Assembly: GCF_029892105.1 (NCBI RefSeq)
Contig: NZ_JARZAJ010000010.1
Location: 62,001 to 126,000, forward strand
Source: Kitasatospora sp. GP82
Lineage (GTDB): Bacteria; Actinomycetota; Actinomycetes; Streptomycetales; Streptomycetaceae
Direction: 5' to 3'
Length of the DNA stretch: 64,000 nucleotides
Shown here: in pieces, positions 26,180 to 35,003 of the stretch
How the letters are laid out: the number at the start of each line of letters is the position of its first letter
Position numbering within the stretch: position 1 is the stretch's first letter
Program-made: the position numbers and the translations under genes
Notes under the pieces: model-generated
What the model was told of the DNA's origin: nothing
Seen by the model: the letters and a program-made list of their open reading frames with translations, nothing else
Databases searched by the model: none

Positions 26180-27763
26180 TCAGCTGACGGCTTCGGCGTC
26201 CTCCAGGGCCTTCCCCGCCCGGACCACCGTGTCGAGCAGCGCGGCGATGTCGGCCGCCGAGGTGTTCGGGTTGAGCAGGGTCAGCTTCAGTCGCACCCGC
26301 CCGGCGCCGGCGCCGGGCAGCTCGGTGCGGCCCACCACGGCGCGGCCCTCGCGGAGCAGTACGCGGCGCAGCTCGGCGTTGAGCCGGTCGACGGCGGCGG
26401 GGTCCGCGGCGGGTGTTGCGGAGGGGGTTGCCGCGGCGGCGGGGTCCGTGGCCGAGGACGGGAGGTAGCGGAAGACCACGGTGGTGAGGACGGGTTCGCA
26501 GTGCAGTTCGAGAGCCGGTCGGACACGGACGGCCTCGGCGGCGGAGCGCGCCAGGTCGTGGCAGATGTCGACAAGTCGGCCGAGTCCGGCGCGGCCGAGG
26601 GTCCGTAGCGTGACGGCGATCTTGAAGGCGTCGGCCCGGCGGGTGGTGCGCAGCGAGAGGCCGAGCAGGCTCGGGTAGCCGGCCTGCTCGTCGTCGGCAG
26701 GGTTGAGGTAGGCGGCACGGCGGGCCAGCGAGGCGTAGGTGTGCGCCCGGCGGACCAGGAAGACCCCGGCGGCAGTGGGCTGCCAGCCCAGTTTGTGCCA
26801 GTCGAGCGAGACGGAGTCGGCGCGGGCGATCCCGTCGAGCAGCGGGGCGAGGCGGTCGGAGAAAAGTGCGCCACCACCGTACGCGGCGTCCACGTGCAGC
26901 CAGGCACCGTACTCGGCGGCCAGGTCGGCGATCCGGTGCAGGGGGTCGATCGCGCCGGTGTCGGTGGTCCCGGCCGTGGCCACCACGGCGATCGGCCTCG
27001 CCCCCTCCCGCGCGCTCAGGGCCAGGGCGGCGGCGAGGCGCTCGGGATCCATCCGCAGTTCACGGTCGACGGGGACGGCGTGCACGGCGCGTTCGCCGAG
27101 GCCGAGGAGCGCAGCCGCCCGCTGGACGGAGAAGTGCGCCGCCTCGGAGGCGAGAATCCTGGGCCGTACGCCTGCGGGCAGGCCGTCCAGCTCCACCTCG
27201 CGGCCGAGGATCCGGTCGCGCGCCAGCATCAGGCCCATCAGGTTGGACTCCGTTCCGCCCGAGGTGAGGACACCGGCGGCCTGGCCCGGGTGGAAGCCGA
27301 CGAGTTCGGCGAGTTCGGCGACCAGGGCGGTCTCCATGACGGTCGCGGCAGGTGCCTGGTCCCAGGAGTCCAGGGAGGGGTTGAGTGCGGAGACGGCGAG
27401 GTCGGCGGCGACCGCGACGGCCAGCGGCGGACCGTGCAGATGCGCCGCGCAGGACGGGTCGGCGGGGTCGGCGCTGCCGTAGGCGAGCAGTTCGGTGAGG
27501 CGCAGCAGGGCGTCCTCGTCCGGCTTGTCGCCGAGGTCCCTGCCGTAGCGGAAGACGCCCTCGAACTGCCGGGCGAGCTGCTCCGGCTCACCGGCCGGGA
27601 TCGGCCCGCCCCGGCGCTCGGCTCCCACCTCCAGGGCGGTCAGCGTCAGTTCGACCAGTTCGCGCAGGGCTGCCGGGCCGTGCACACCGCCGGACAGCGG
27701 GATCCGACCGCCGCTCCCGGAGCGGGCGTCACCAGAATCGGCGGAGTGTTCGGAGGAGTTCAT
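26180..27763 (-). CDS. PLP-dependent L-2,4-diaminobutyrate decarboxylase
   Basis: A 527-residue group II (glutamate/aromatic-type) decarboxylase. HVDAAYGGG holds the PLP-contacting Asp and SLDWHKLGWQP holds the PLP-binding Lys. The N-terminal block with HLHGPPLAVAVAADLAVSALNPSLDSWDQAPAA matches the family branch of diaminobutyrate decarboxylases. Expected product: 1,3-diaminopropane from L-2,4-diaminobutyrate. The neighbour upstream on the same strand is the matching aminotransferase, and together they make diaminopropane from aspartate semialdehyde. A lysine or other amino-acid substrate cannot be excluded by sequence alone. A ~45-residue Ala/Pro/Thr-rich insert sits near residue 440. The ATG at 27761-27763 has GGAGGAG upstream. 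Confidence 0.88.
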   Translation of the reverse strand: MNSSEHSADSGDARSGSGGRIPLSGGVHGPAALRELVELTLTALEVGAERRGGPIPAGEPEQLARQFEGVFRYGRDLGDKPDEDALLRLTELLAYGSADPADPSCAAHLHGPPLAVAVAADLAVSALNPSLDSWDQAPAATVMETALVAELAELVGFHPGQAAGVLTSGGTESNLMGLMLARDRILGREVELDGLPAGVRPRILASEAAHFSVQRAAALLGLGERAVHAVPVDRELRMDPERLAAALALSAREGARPIAVVATAGTTDTGAIDPLHRIADLAAEYGAWLHVDAAYGGGALFSDRLAPLLDGIARADSVSLDWHKLGWQPTAAGVFLVRRAHTYASLARRAAYLNPADDEQAGYPSLLGLSLRTTRRADAFKIAVTLRTLGRAGLGRLVDICHDLARSAAEAVRVRPALELHCEPVLTTVVFRYLPSSATDPAAAATPSATPAADPAAVDRLNAELRRVLLREGRAVVGRTELPGAGAGRVRLKLTLLNPNTSAADIAALLDTVVRAGKALEDAEAVS

Positions 27764-27792
27764 GCCGAGATCCCGTTCGTCGTAGCTCCGTT

Positions 27793-27826
27793 GACCCTAC
27801 GGTCCGTCCGACCCTACGGTCCGTCC
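27793..27826. repeat. Two tandem 17-bp units in the spacer
   Basis: GACCCTACGGTCCGTCC occurs twice head to tail in the 222-base gap between the two diaminobutyrate genes. It may be a regulator site or slippage product; the gap means the genes may not be strictly coupled. Confidence 0.7.
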
Positions 27827-27985
27827 GGCCGGTCCTGGGTGCGCGGTCAGCAAGGTATCCACCGCCCGGCCCGTCCGACTGCGTGCACCACCGGCGCGCT
27901 GCGCGGGTGCAGGATGGCGCGGGTGCAGGGTTGCGCGCGTTCCCGATGCGGTGATGGGGGCGGACGGACACTGCCTGCTGCGCGC

Positions 27986-29410
27986 TCACACCATGACTTC
28001 GCGACCCGCCCCGCCGTTCGTCACGCTCCTGGGTACGGGGGCCGCAAGAGCAGCTCCCTCGCCCGCAGCGGCCTCGATGGCGTCGGCCAGGCGGTCGAGA
28101 ACGGCCTCGGCCTGCTCGTCGGTGATGGTCAGCGGTGGTAGCAGGCGCAGCACGGCGTCGTGGCGACCGCCGAGTTCCACGATCAGTCCGCGCTGGAGGC
28201 AGGCCGCCCTGACCCGGACGGCCAGCTGCGGGTCGGCCGGGTGCGCTCCGCAGGCGTCCGGCTCGCCGCCGGGGTCGACGAGTTCGACGCCGAGCATCAG
28301 CCCGCGCCCGCGTACGTCGCCGATCACCGGCAGCCGGTCCCCGAGTTCGCGCAGCCGCGCCGCCATCCGGGCACCGACCAGGGCGGCCCGCTCGACCAGA
28401 CCGTTGGCGGCCACGTACCGCAGGGTCGCCGCCCCGGCGGCCATCGCGAGGGTGTTGCCCCGGAAGGTGCCGGTGTGTGCCCCGGGAAGCCAACCGTCGT
28501 ACTCCGCGCGGTAGAGCACGACCGCGAGCGGCAGGCTGCCGCCGATGGCCTTGGAGAGCACCATGGCGTCCGGGAGGACACCGCTGTGCTCGACCGCCCA
28601 CATCGCACCGGTCCGGCCGACCCCCGTCTGCACTTCGTCCACGATCAGCGGGATGCCGCGCTCGGCGGTGATCCGGCGCATCTCGCGCAGCCAGCCGTCG
28701 GGCGCGGGTACGACGCCGCCCTCGCCCTGCACCGCCTCCAGGATCATCGCGGCGGGTGGCAGCACGCCCCCCGACGGATCGTCCAGCAGGCGCTCGACGT
28801 AGGTCGCGCCCAGCTGCGCACCCTGCTCCCCGAGGCCGAACGGGCAGCGGTAGGCGTACGGGTACGGCAGCCTGGCGACCTCTCCCCCACTGGGCAGCGG
28901 GGACTTGACGCCGACGTTGCCGGTGACCGCCAGCGCACCCGCCGTCATCCCGTGGTACGCACCGGTGAAGGCGAGCGCGCTGCGCCGACCGGTGGCGGTC
29001 TGCATCAGCTTGAGCGCGGCCTCGACCGCGTCCGTCCCGGCGGGGCCGCAGAAGTGCACCCGGCCCTGCTCGGCGAACTCGCGCGGCAGGCTTTCGAAGA
29101 GGGCGGTGGTGAAGTCGTCCTTCTCGGCGGTGGCGAGGTCGAGCAGGTGCAGCGGGGCGCCACTGTCGAGGGTGCGGCGGATCGCCTCCAGCACCACCGG
29201 GTGGCTGTGGCCGAGCGCCAGCGTGCCCGCACCGGAGAGGCAGTCGAGATAGCGCCGCCCGTCCGCCCCCTCGACGGTCATCCCGTTGGCGCGCACCGGC
29301 ACGATGGGGAACGAGCGCGCGTACGTACGGGCGGCCGACTCACGGATGCGCTGGCGGCGCAGGATCCCGTCGCCGGCCGCGGGCCCGGCGGTGTGGGCGG
29401 TCATGGTCAA
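27986..29410 (-). CDS. Diaminobutyrate--2-oxoglutarate transaminase
   Basis: A 474-residue class-III aminotransferase. CLSGAGTLALGHSHP and FCGPAGTDAVEAALKL in the N-terminal half, GAYHGMTAGAL, DEVQTGVGRTG holding the PLP-contacting Asp, and VLSKAIGGSLPL with the PLP Lys. The GAGTLALGH and GPAGTDAVEAA blocks are typical of diaminobutyrate aminotransferases rather than ornithine or GABA enzymes. It makes L-2,4-diaminobutyrate from aspartate semialdehyde and glutamate. A GGGAG lies six bases before TTG 29410 and twelve before ATG 29404; either may be the start. An iron box lies 20 bases upstream, so expression should rise under iron limitation. Confidence 0.9.
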   Translation of the reverse strand: MTMTAHTAGPAAGDGILRRQRIRESAARTYARSFPIVPVRANGMTVEGADGRRYLDCLSGAGTLALGHSHPVVLEAIRRTLDSGAPLHLLDLATAEKDDFTTALFESLPREFAEQGRVHFCGPAGTDAVEAALKLMQTATGRRSALAFTGAYHGMTAGALAVTGNVGVKSPLPSGGEVARLPYPYAYRCPFGLGEQGAQLGATYVERLLDDPSGGVLPPAAMILEAVQGEGGVVPAPDGWLREMRRITAERGIPLIVDEVQTGVGRTGAMWAVEHSGVLPDAMVLSKAIGGSLPLAVVLYRAEYDGWLPGAHTGTFRGNTLAMAAGAATLRYVAANGLVERAALVGARMAARLRELGDRLPVIGDVRGRGLMLGVELVDPGGEPDACGAHPADPQLAVRVRAACLQRGLIVELGGRHDAVLRLLPPLTITDEQAEAVLDRLADAIEAAAGEGAALAAPVPRSVTNGGAGREVMV

Positions 29411-29429
29411 GGGGAGCTCCCGAGTGAAG

Positions 29430-29448
29430 TTAGGTTAGGCTAACTTTA
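29430..29448. promoter_or_regulatory. Iron box (DmdR/IdeR/DtxR-type operator)
   Basis: TTAGGTTAGGCTAACTTTA matches the known actinobacterial iron-box consensus TTAGGTTAGGCTAACCTAA at 17 of 19 positions. It stands immediately upstream of the aminotransferase start and AT-rich within a GC-rich region. It implies iron-dependent repression of the diaminobutyrate genes. Confidence 0.9.
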
Positions 29449-29594
29449 CTCGCTCGGTATGCTCCGCCCTCCCGTACCCGCGAACTCCACTCGACCGGGT
29501 GACGCGGGCTCACCTCCCCAACGACCGCCCCTGCCCGAGGTCACGTACGCTGCCGCCGAGAGATCCCGCAACCCGCCGGAGCAAGGAGCCGCAG

Positions 29595-30203
29595 ATGACC
29601 CAGCCCACCGAGCGGGCCGAACGCGCCCGCACCCGGGAGTTCTTCGCCGCCCGCGCCGCCGACTGGGACGAGCGCTTCCCCGACGACGGCCCGCGCTATG
29701 CCGCCGCCATCGCCGAACTCGGGCTCCGCCCCGGACAGTTCGTCCTCGACGCCGGCTGCGGCACCGGCCGGGCGCTGCCCTACCTGCGGGCCGCCGTGGG
29801 CGCGGACGGGGTGGTGCTCGGCCTGGACCTGACCCCGGAGATGCTCCGACAGGCCACCGCTCACCGCGCCGAGGCCGAACTCGTCAACGGCGACGTCGGC
29901 CGGCTCCCGCTGCGCGACGGCGGACTGGACGCGGTCTTCGGCGCCGGACTGATCTCCCACCTGCCCGAGCCATCGGCCAACCTGTGCGAACTCGCCCGCG
30001 TCACCCGCCCCGGCGGCCTGCTGGCCCTCTTCCACCCCATCGGCCGCGCCGCCCTCGCCGCCCGCCACGGCCGCGAGATCACCCCCGACGACCTCCGCGC
30101 CGAACCCAACCTCCGCCCCCTGCTCGCCTCCACGGGCTGGCGGCTCACCACCTACACCGACACCGACGACCACTACCTCGCCCTGGCAACCCGCCTCGGC
30201 TGA
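29595..30203 (+). CDS. Class I SAM-dependent methyltransferase
   Basis: A 202-residue methyltransferase of the Methyltransf_11 type. SAM-binding motif I is LDAGCGTGRALPYL near residue 53, followed by VLGLDLTPEMLRQA, the acidic motif II, and LVNGDVGRLPLRDGGLDAVFGAGLISHLPEP. The methyl acceptor is unknown. The ATG at 29595 follows AAGGAG at a good distance. It faces the iron-box promoter but belongs to the other direction; co-regulation by the iron box is possible because the shared intergenic region is only about 180 bases. Confidence 0.9.
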   Translation: MTQPTERAERARTREFFAARAADWDERFPDDGPRYAAAIAELGLRPGQFVLDAGCGTGRALPYLRAAVGADGVVLGLDLTPEMLRQATAHRAEAELVNGDVGRLPLRDGGLDAVFGAGLISHLPEPSANLCELARVTRPGGLLALFHPIGRAALAARHGREITPDDLRAEPNLRPLLASTGWRLTTYTDTDDHYLALATRLG

Positions 30204-30243
30204 AACAGCACCGGGGCATCGCCGACTCCTGCGCCCTGCGTAC

Positions 30244-30820
30244 TCAGTAGGCCCAGCTCGTCCCCGTGCCCCGGTACTCCTCCACCGGGATCGGGTGCAC
30301 GTCGGGGCGCATGCGGTCGGTGTAGAGCAGGCCGTCGAGGTGGTCGATTTCATGGGCGATGAGGCGGGCCAGGCCGAACTCGTACACCGTGGCCGTCACG
30401 GTGCCGTCGAGGCTGGTGGAGGTGATGTCCATCCGGAGGGGGCGGGGGACCATGCCGCGGACGTCGAAGAAGCTGAGGCAGCCCTCGTACCGTTCGTCGG
30501 TCTCGTCGGAGACGGTGGTGACCCTCGGGTTGAGCAGGATGATCGGCTCTGCGTTCGGGGTCGGCGGCAGGACGATCGCGGCGGCGCGGGGAGTGCCGAT
30601 CTGCGGGGCCGCGAGGCCCATGCCCTTGGCGAAAGAGTGGACGCGGCCGATCTGTTCGACTGCAGTGAACAGTTCGTCGATCACCGCCTGGGCAGCAGCG
30701 GGTGATGGGCTCGGTTCCGGTGGTTCCTCAACTGACGGCGCATCGTCAGTTGGTAAGTCGTGCCGTCGAATTCGAGGTCGGCTTCGTCGTGCTCGACCAG
30801 GAGCGCGGAGCCGGAGGCGT
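30244..30820 (-). pseudogene. Truncated XRE-domain / peptide deformylase gene
   Basis: The 3' part (30244 to about 30696) encodes a peptide deformylase lacking its first ~35-40 residues: FAKGMGLAAPQIG, YEGCLSFFDVRG and LIAHEIDHLDGLLY carry all three metal/catalytic motifs (Cys and two His). Upstream, in another frame (about 30820-30707), is ALLVEHDEADLEFDGTTYQLTMRRQLRN, which I recognise as part of a streptomycete regulator-like domain that precedes or fuses with such deformylases. The two pieces meet out of frame, so the intervening sequence has been deleted. GTG 30684 could start a short product, but the fold would be incomplete. The essential deformylase is presumably elsewhere in the genome. 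Confidence 0.7.
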
Positions 30821-30913
30821 ACGGCTGCTCGGGACGGCGGCCAGCAACCTCCCCACGGACGCCACCGTGGTCGTGTGGTCCAGCGCAGTGCATGACCGAA
30901 GACCACGGGCGGG

Positions 30914-31618
30914 TCAGCGCGTTGCCGCTCCGCGCCAGCGGTAGCAGAGTTCGGGGCGGCCGACCTGGCCGTACTGGGGTTCGCGGACGGCGAGGCCGGT
31001 GTCGACGAGGTGCTCCAGGTAGCGGCGGGCGGTGATCCGGGAGACGCCTGCCGCCGCGCCCGCCGCTGCGGAGGAGAGTCCGGTCTCCGCGTCGCGCAGC
31101 ACGGCGGCGACGGCCTCCAGGGTCGGGGCGCTCAGGCCCTTGGGGAGCGCACTGCGATCGGGCGCGGCCCTCAGGGCGGCGAGAGCCTGGTCCACCTCGT
31201 CCTGGCCGGTAGCCTCACCGGTGCGGGCCAGGGTGTCGCGGTAACGGGCGTAGCGCTCAAGCCGGTCGTGCAGGGCCGCGCCGCTGAACGGCTTCAACAG
31301 GTACTGCACCACTCCCGCCGACACCGCCTGCCTGACCATCGCCAGGTCGCGCGCCGAGGTGACGGCGATGATGTCCGCGCTGTGTCCGGCGGCGCGCATG
31401 GTGCGGCAGAGCTGAAGGCCGTGGCCGTCCGGAAGGTAGAGGTCCAGCAGGACGAGGTCGACCGGCGTGCCGGCGGCGCGGGCCCGCTCCAGGCGGCGCA
31501 GGGCGTCGGTGCAGGTGTGCACCGTGTCGGCCACCCGGAAGCCGGGAGTGCGCCGCACGTACAGGGTGTGGGCGGCGGCCGCCACCGGGTCGTCCTCGAC
31601 CACCAGCACGTCGATCAT
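30914..31618 (-). CDS. Response regulator, CitB/DcuR family
   Basis: A 234-residue response regulator. The receiver domain (residues 1-125) has VVEDDPVAA, phosphoacceptor Asp in LVLLDLYLPDG, Thr in AVTSARD and Lys in LLKPF. The C-terminal part has a winged or helix-turn-helix fold of the CitB type (SAAAGAAAGVSRITARRYLEHLVDTG). Its ATG overlaps the histidine kinase stop by ATGA. It should control the adjacent C4-dicarboxylate transporter. Confidence 0.92.
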   Translation of the reverse strand: MIDVLVVEDDPVAAAAHTLYVRRTPGFRVADTVHTCTDALRRLERARAAGTPVDLVLLDLYLPDGHGLQLCRTMRAAGHSADIIAVTSARDLAMVRQAVSAGVVQYLLKPFSGAALHDRLERYARYRDTLARTGEATGQDEVDQALAALRAAPDRSALPKGLSAPTLEAVAAVLRDAETGLSSAAAGAAAGVSRITARRYLEHLVDTGLAVREPQYGQVGRPELCYRWRGAATR

Positions 31619-33294
31619 CCGACGGCCTCCCTCTGCTCGGCCGTCCGCTGCGGCCCTGCCGGGTCCCGCCGCAGCGGCAGCCGTACGGTCAGCACCGCCC
31701 CGCGTTCGCGGGCCACCTCGACGGAGCCTCCGTTGCGGCGGGCCGCCTGGGCGACCAGGGCCAGCCCGAGTCCCCGGCCTCCCCGGGCCTCCGACCGGGG
31801 GGAGCCGTTTCGCTTGGTGGTCCAGCCGCGCCGAAAGACCTCGGTGACGGCCTGCGGGTCGATACCGGGGCCGGTGTCGGCGACCCTGAGCAGCAGTTCG
31901 CCACCGTCCGCCCGTGCGGTGACGGTGACTTCGGCCGGTCCGGGATGTACGGCGGCGCCCTCGATCGCGGCGTCCACCGCGTTGTCGATCAGGTTGCCGA
32001 GGATGGTCACCAGGTCCCGCGGGCCGAGCTCGGCAGGCAGGACTCCGTCGTCGATCCGGCTGTCCTCGGTGAGGGTGAGGTCGACCCCTCGCTCCGCCGC
32101 CTGCGACGCCTTGCCCAACAGCAGTGCGGCCAGCACCGGTTCACCGACTGCGGCCACCACCCGGTCGGTGAGCTGCTGGGCGAGGGCGAGTTCAGCGGTG
32201 GCGAAGTCCACCGCCTCACGGTGGCGGCCGAGTTCGATCAGCGAGACAACGGCGTGCAGCCGGTTGGACGCCTCGTGCGCCTGGGCGCCGAGCGCATCGG
32301 CGAAGCCTCGTACCGAGTCCAGTTCACCGCTCAGCGACTGGAGTTCGGTGTGGTCGCGAAGGGTCACCACGGTGCCGAGCCCCGGTCCGACGGCCGAGGT
32401 GTTGAGCACCACCACCCGCTCGGCGGTGAGGTGGACCTCGTCCCGGACGGGCGCCGGCTGGAGCAGGGCCAGCGTGAGCGACTCGGGCAGACCGAGGTCG
32501 GCCACCGCCAGCCCCTCCAACGTGCCGGACAGGCCGAGCAGTTCGCGTGCGGCGTCATTGCAGAGGACCACCCGTTGCGCACCGTCGAACAGCACCAGCC
32601 CCTCGCGCACCGAGCGCAGTGTCGCCTGGTGGTACTCGTACAGGTGGCTCAGTTCGGTGGCGCCCATGCCGTGGGTGTGGCGGCGCAGCCGGGCACCCAC
32701 GAGGTAACTGCCGAGACCGCCGACCGCGAGGGCGGCGAGGGCGACCCCGACCAGGGCGAACAGCGGCCCGCGCAGCCGCTCGCTGATGGACTCCACCGTG
32801 ATGCCCGCGCTGACCAGCGCGATCACGTGGTGCTGTCCGTCGCTCACGGGCACGACCACACGGACGGACGGCCCGAGGGTGCCGGTGTAGGTCTCGGTGA
32901 CGGTCCCCCCGGCGAGCGCCTGCTCGGTGTGACCCAGAAAAGGCTTGCCGATCTGGGCGGGGTCGCGATGGGTCCAGCGGATTCCGTGGGTGTCCATCAC
33001 GGTCACGAAGTCCACGCCGGTGTCGCTGCGGACCTGCTCCGCGTAGGGCTGGAGCATCCGCGCGGGGTCGGGCCCGGTCGCGGCCTCCCGTACGGTCGGC
33101 GAGTCGGCGACCGCCCAGGCCGCGGCGGTGACCTGGCGGCGGGCGGAGTCCTCGGCGCGCCCCTCGGTGAGCAGATACGCGAGCACCGCGCCGCCGGCGA
33201 CCACGACCGCGACGATCACGATCTGCACCACGAACAGCTGCCCCGCCAGACTGCGCAGGCGGCGGCGCGGCACGGGGTCCGGGCGCATGTTCAT
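31615..33294 (-). CDS. Sensor histidine kinase, CitA/DcuS family
   Basis: A 559-residue membrane kinase. Two transmembrane helices (residues ~15-42 and ~180-205) enclose a periplasmic CitA/DcuS-type PAS domain; then a cytoplasmic PAS domain, the phosphoacceptor region AHEASNRLHAVVSLIELG and an ATPase domain (NLIDNAVDAA, VADTGPGID, GRGLGLALVAQAARRNGG). The conserved His of the H box is present. It likely senses C4-dicarboxylates or citrate and phosphorylates the regulator encoded next to it. Divergent from the DctA gene. Confidence 0.93.
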   Translation of the reverse strand: MNMRPDPVPRRRLRSLAGQLFVVQIVIVAVVVAGGAVLAYLLTEGRAEDSARRQVTAAAWAVADSPTVREAATGPDPARMLQPYAEQVRSDTGVDFVTVMDTHGIRWTHRDPAQIGKPFLGHTEQALAGGTVTETYTGTLGPSVRVVVPVSDGQHHVIALVSAGITVESISERLRGPLFALVGVALAALAVGGLGSYLVGARLRRHTHGMGATELSHLYEYHQATLRSVREGLVLFDGAQRVVLCNDAARELLGLSGTLEGLAVADLGLPESLTLALLQPAPVRDEVHLTAERVVVLNTSAVGPGLGTVVTLRDHTELQSLSGELDSVRGFADALGAQAHEASNRLHAVVSLIELGRHREAVDFATAELALAQQLTDRVVAAVGEPVLAALLLGKASQAAERGVDLTLTEDSRIDDGVLPAELGPRDLVTILGNLIDNAVDAAIEGAAVHPGPAEVTVTARADGGELLLRVADTGPGIDPQAVTEVFRRGWTTKRNGSPRSEARGGRGLGLALVAQAARRNGGSVEVARERGAVLTVRLPLRRDPAGPQRTAEQREAVG

Positions 33295-33440
33295 GTCGGA
33301 CAGTGTGCCTTGCCGACGCGACGGCGCGGACCCGCGTGAACTCTATGAACGCAAACGTGACGGCCGTCACCGCGGCGCCCATAGTCGGATCGGCCCACCA
33401 CCCGGGGCCGCCAGGGACGACAGGGCAAAGGAGCCACGGC

Positions 33441-34808
33441 ATGGCGACCGCAGAAGCAGGATCCAAGAGACCCGACCGCACACACCGCCTGTACCTCGCG
33501 GTCATCGCGGCGGTCGTGGCGGGCGTCGTGCTCGGTCTGGCCGCGCCCGGCGTAGCGGTGGAGCTGAAGCCGATCGGGACCGGATTCGTCAATCTGATCA
33601 AGATGATGATCAGCCCGGTGATCTTCTGCACCATCGTGCTGGGCATCGGTTCGGTCACCAAGGCGGCCAAGGTCGGCCGGGTCGGCGGACTGGCCCTCGG
33701 CTACTTCCTGGTGATGTCCACCGTCGCCCTCGCGATCGGCCTGGTGATCGGCAACCTGCTCGACCCGGGCTCCGGTCTGCACCTGACCCAGGCACTCGCC
33801 AAGACCGGCCACGCGCAGGCCGCAGGCGGCTCGGAGGGGACGGCGGACTTCCTGCTCGGCATCATCCCCACCACCGCCTTCTCGGCCCTCACCGAGGGCA
33901 AGGTGCTCCAGACCCTGCTGGTCGCGCTGCTCGCCGGCTTCGCGCTGCAGGCCATGGGACCGGTCGGAGCGCCCGTCCTGCGCGGCATCGAGCACCTCCA
34001 GCGGCTGGTGTTCCGGATCATGTCGATGATCATGTGGGTGGCACCGATCGGTGCCTTCGGCGCGATGGCCGCGGTGGTCGGGGCAACCGGGACGGCCGCA
34101 CTCAAGAGCCTCGCCGTCATCATGATCGGCTTCTACCTGACCTGCGCGCTCTTCGTCGTGGTGGTACTCGGCCTGATGCTGCGGCTGATCGCCGGAGTGA
34201 ACGTCTTCGCCCTGCTGCGCTACCTCGGCCGGGAGTTCCTGCTGATCCTCTCCACCTCCTCCTCGGAGAGCGCGCTGCCGCGGCTGATCGCCAAGATGGA
34301 GCACCTCGGCGTCAGCCGTCCGGTGGTCGGCATCACCGTGCCGACCGGCTACTCCTTCAACCTCGACGGCACCGCGATCTACCTGACCATGGCGTCGATC
34401 TTCATCTCCGAGGCGATGGACAAGCCGATGTCGATCGCCCAGCAGCTCTCGCTGCTCGTCTTCATGGTGATCGCCAGCAAGGGCGCCGCCGGAGTCACCG
34501 GCGCGGGCCTGGCCACCCTGGCGGGCGGACTCCAGTCCCACCGGCCCGAACTGGTCGACGGTGTCGGCCTGATCGTCGGCATCGACCGCTTCATGTCCGA
34601 GGCCCGCGCGCTGACCAACTTCGCAGGCAACGCCGTCGCCACCGTCCTGATCGGGCACTGGACGAAGGAACTCGACCACGAGCGCCTCGGCCAGGTCCTG
34701 GCAGGCCGACTGCCCTTCGATGAGACCACACTGATCGACACCAGCCACCCCGCCCAGCCCGTCCCGGCCCAACCCGAGATCCCGGCCGCCGAACGCACCA
34801 CCGCCTGA
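33441..34808 (+). CDS. dctA: C4-dicarboxylate/cation symporter (DctA family)
   Basis: A 455-residue DAACS transporter, importing succinate, fumarate or malate with H+ or Na+. It carries STSSSESALPRL (serine-rich re-entrant loop), GYSFNLDGTAIY, ASKGAAGVTGAG and FMSEARALTNFAGNAVAT, the motifs around the substrate and cation sites. The ATG at 33441 follows AAAGGAG. It faces the CitA/CitB kinase-regulator pair, which is the usual arrangement for induction by substrate. A 17-bp perfect terminator follows. Confidence 0.95.
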   Translation: MATAEAGSKRPDRTHRLYLAVIAAVVAGVVLGLAAPGVAVELKPIGTGFVNLIKMMISPVIFCTIVLGIGSVTKAAKVGRVGGLALGYFLVMSTVALAIGLVIGNLLDPGSGLHLTQALAKTGHAQAAGGSEGTADFLLGIIPTTAFSALTEGKVLQTLLVALLAGFALQAMGPVGAPVLRGIEHLQRLVFRIMSMIMWVAPIGAFGAMAAVVGATGTAALKSLAVIMIGFYLTCALFVVVVLGLMLRLIAGVNVFALLRYLGREFLLILSTSSSESALPRLIAKMEHLGVSRPVVGITVPTGYSFNLDGTAIYLTMASIFISEAMDKPMSIAQQLSLLVFMVIASKGAAGVTGAGLATLAGGLQSHRPELVDGVGLIVGIDRFMSEARALTNFAGNAVATVLIGHWTKELDHERLGQVLAGRLPFDETTLIDTSHPAQPVPAQPEIPAAERTTA

Positions 34809-34827
34809 CCGCTCCTCTCCCCTCACA

Positions 34828-34870
34828 CCCCGGCCCGGGGCCGCCACCCCGGCGCGGCCCCGGGCCGGGG
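34828..34870 (+). terminator. 17-bp perfect hairpin after dctA
   Basis: CCCCGGCCCGGGGCCGC and its exact reverse complement with a nine-base loop start 20 bases after the dctA stop. No T-run. It may serve the convergent gene ending at 35004 as well. Confidence 0.8.
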
Positions 34871-35003
34871 CCTTGCCCCGCCACGGGCGAGCAGGGGGCC
34901 AGGTGGCCGACCGGCGCCGGCACGGTGGTGACACCGTTGCGCTCAGGGACGGCGATACCAACACCGGTTCCCGGCGGCCGACTTGGCGCGAATCCGGAGC
35001 AGT

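Noticed and set aside
25803..26468. 221-codon plus-strand frame upstream of and antisense to the decarboxylase
   Set aside because: Arginine-rich without motifs; second half is antisense to a certain gene.
27793..27826. CRISPR-like repetition
   Set aside because: Only two adjacent 17-bp units with no spacer. No CRISPR array or cas gene is seen anywhere in the window.
26180..29410. Biosynthetic gene cluster for a complete siderophore
   Set aside because: Only the two diamine genes and an iron box are present; no synthetase, hydroxylase or uptake genes lie within the window.
30729..30752. Perfect inverted repeat CAACTGACG / CGTCAGTTG with a 6-base loop
   Set aside because: It looks like an operator but falls inside the coding remnant (TYQLTMRRQLRN), where the codons explain it.
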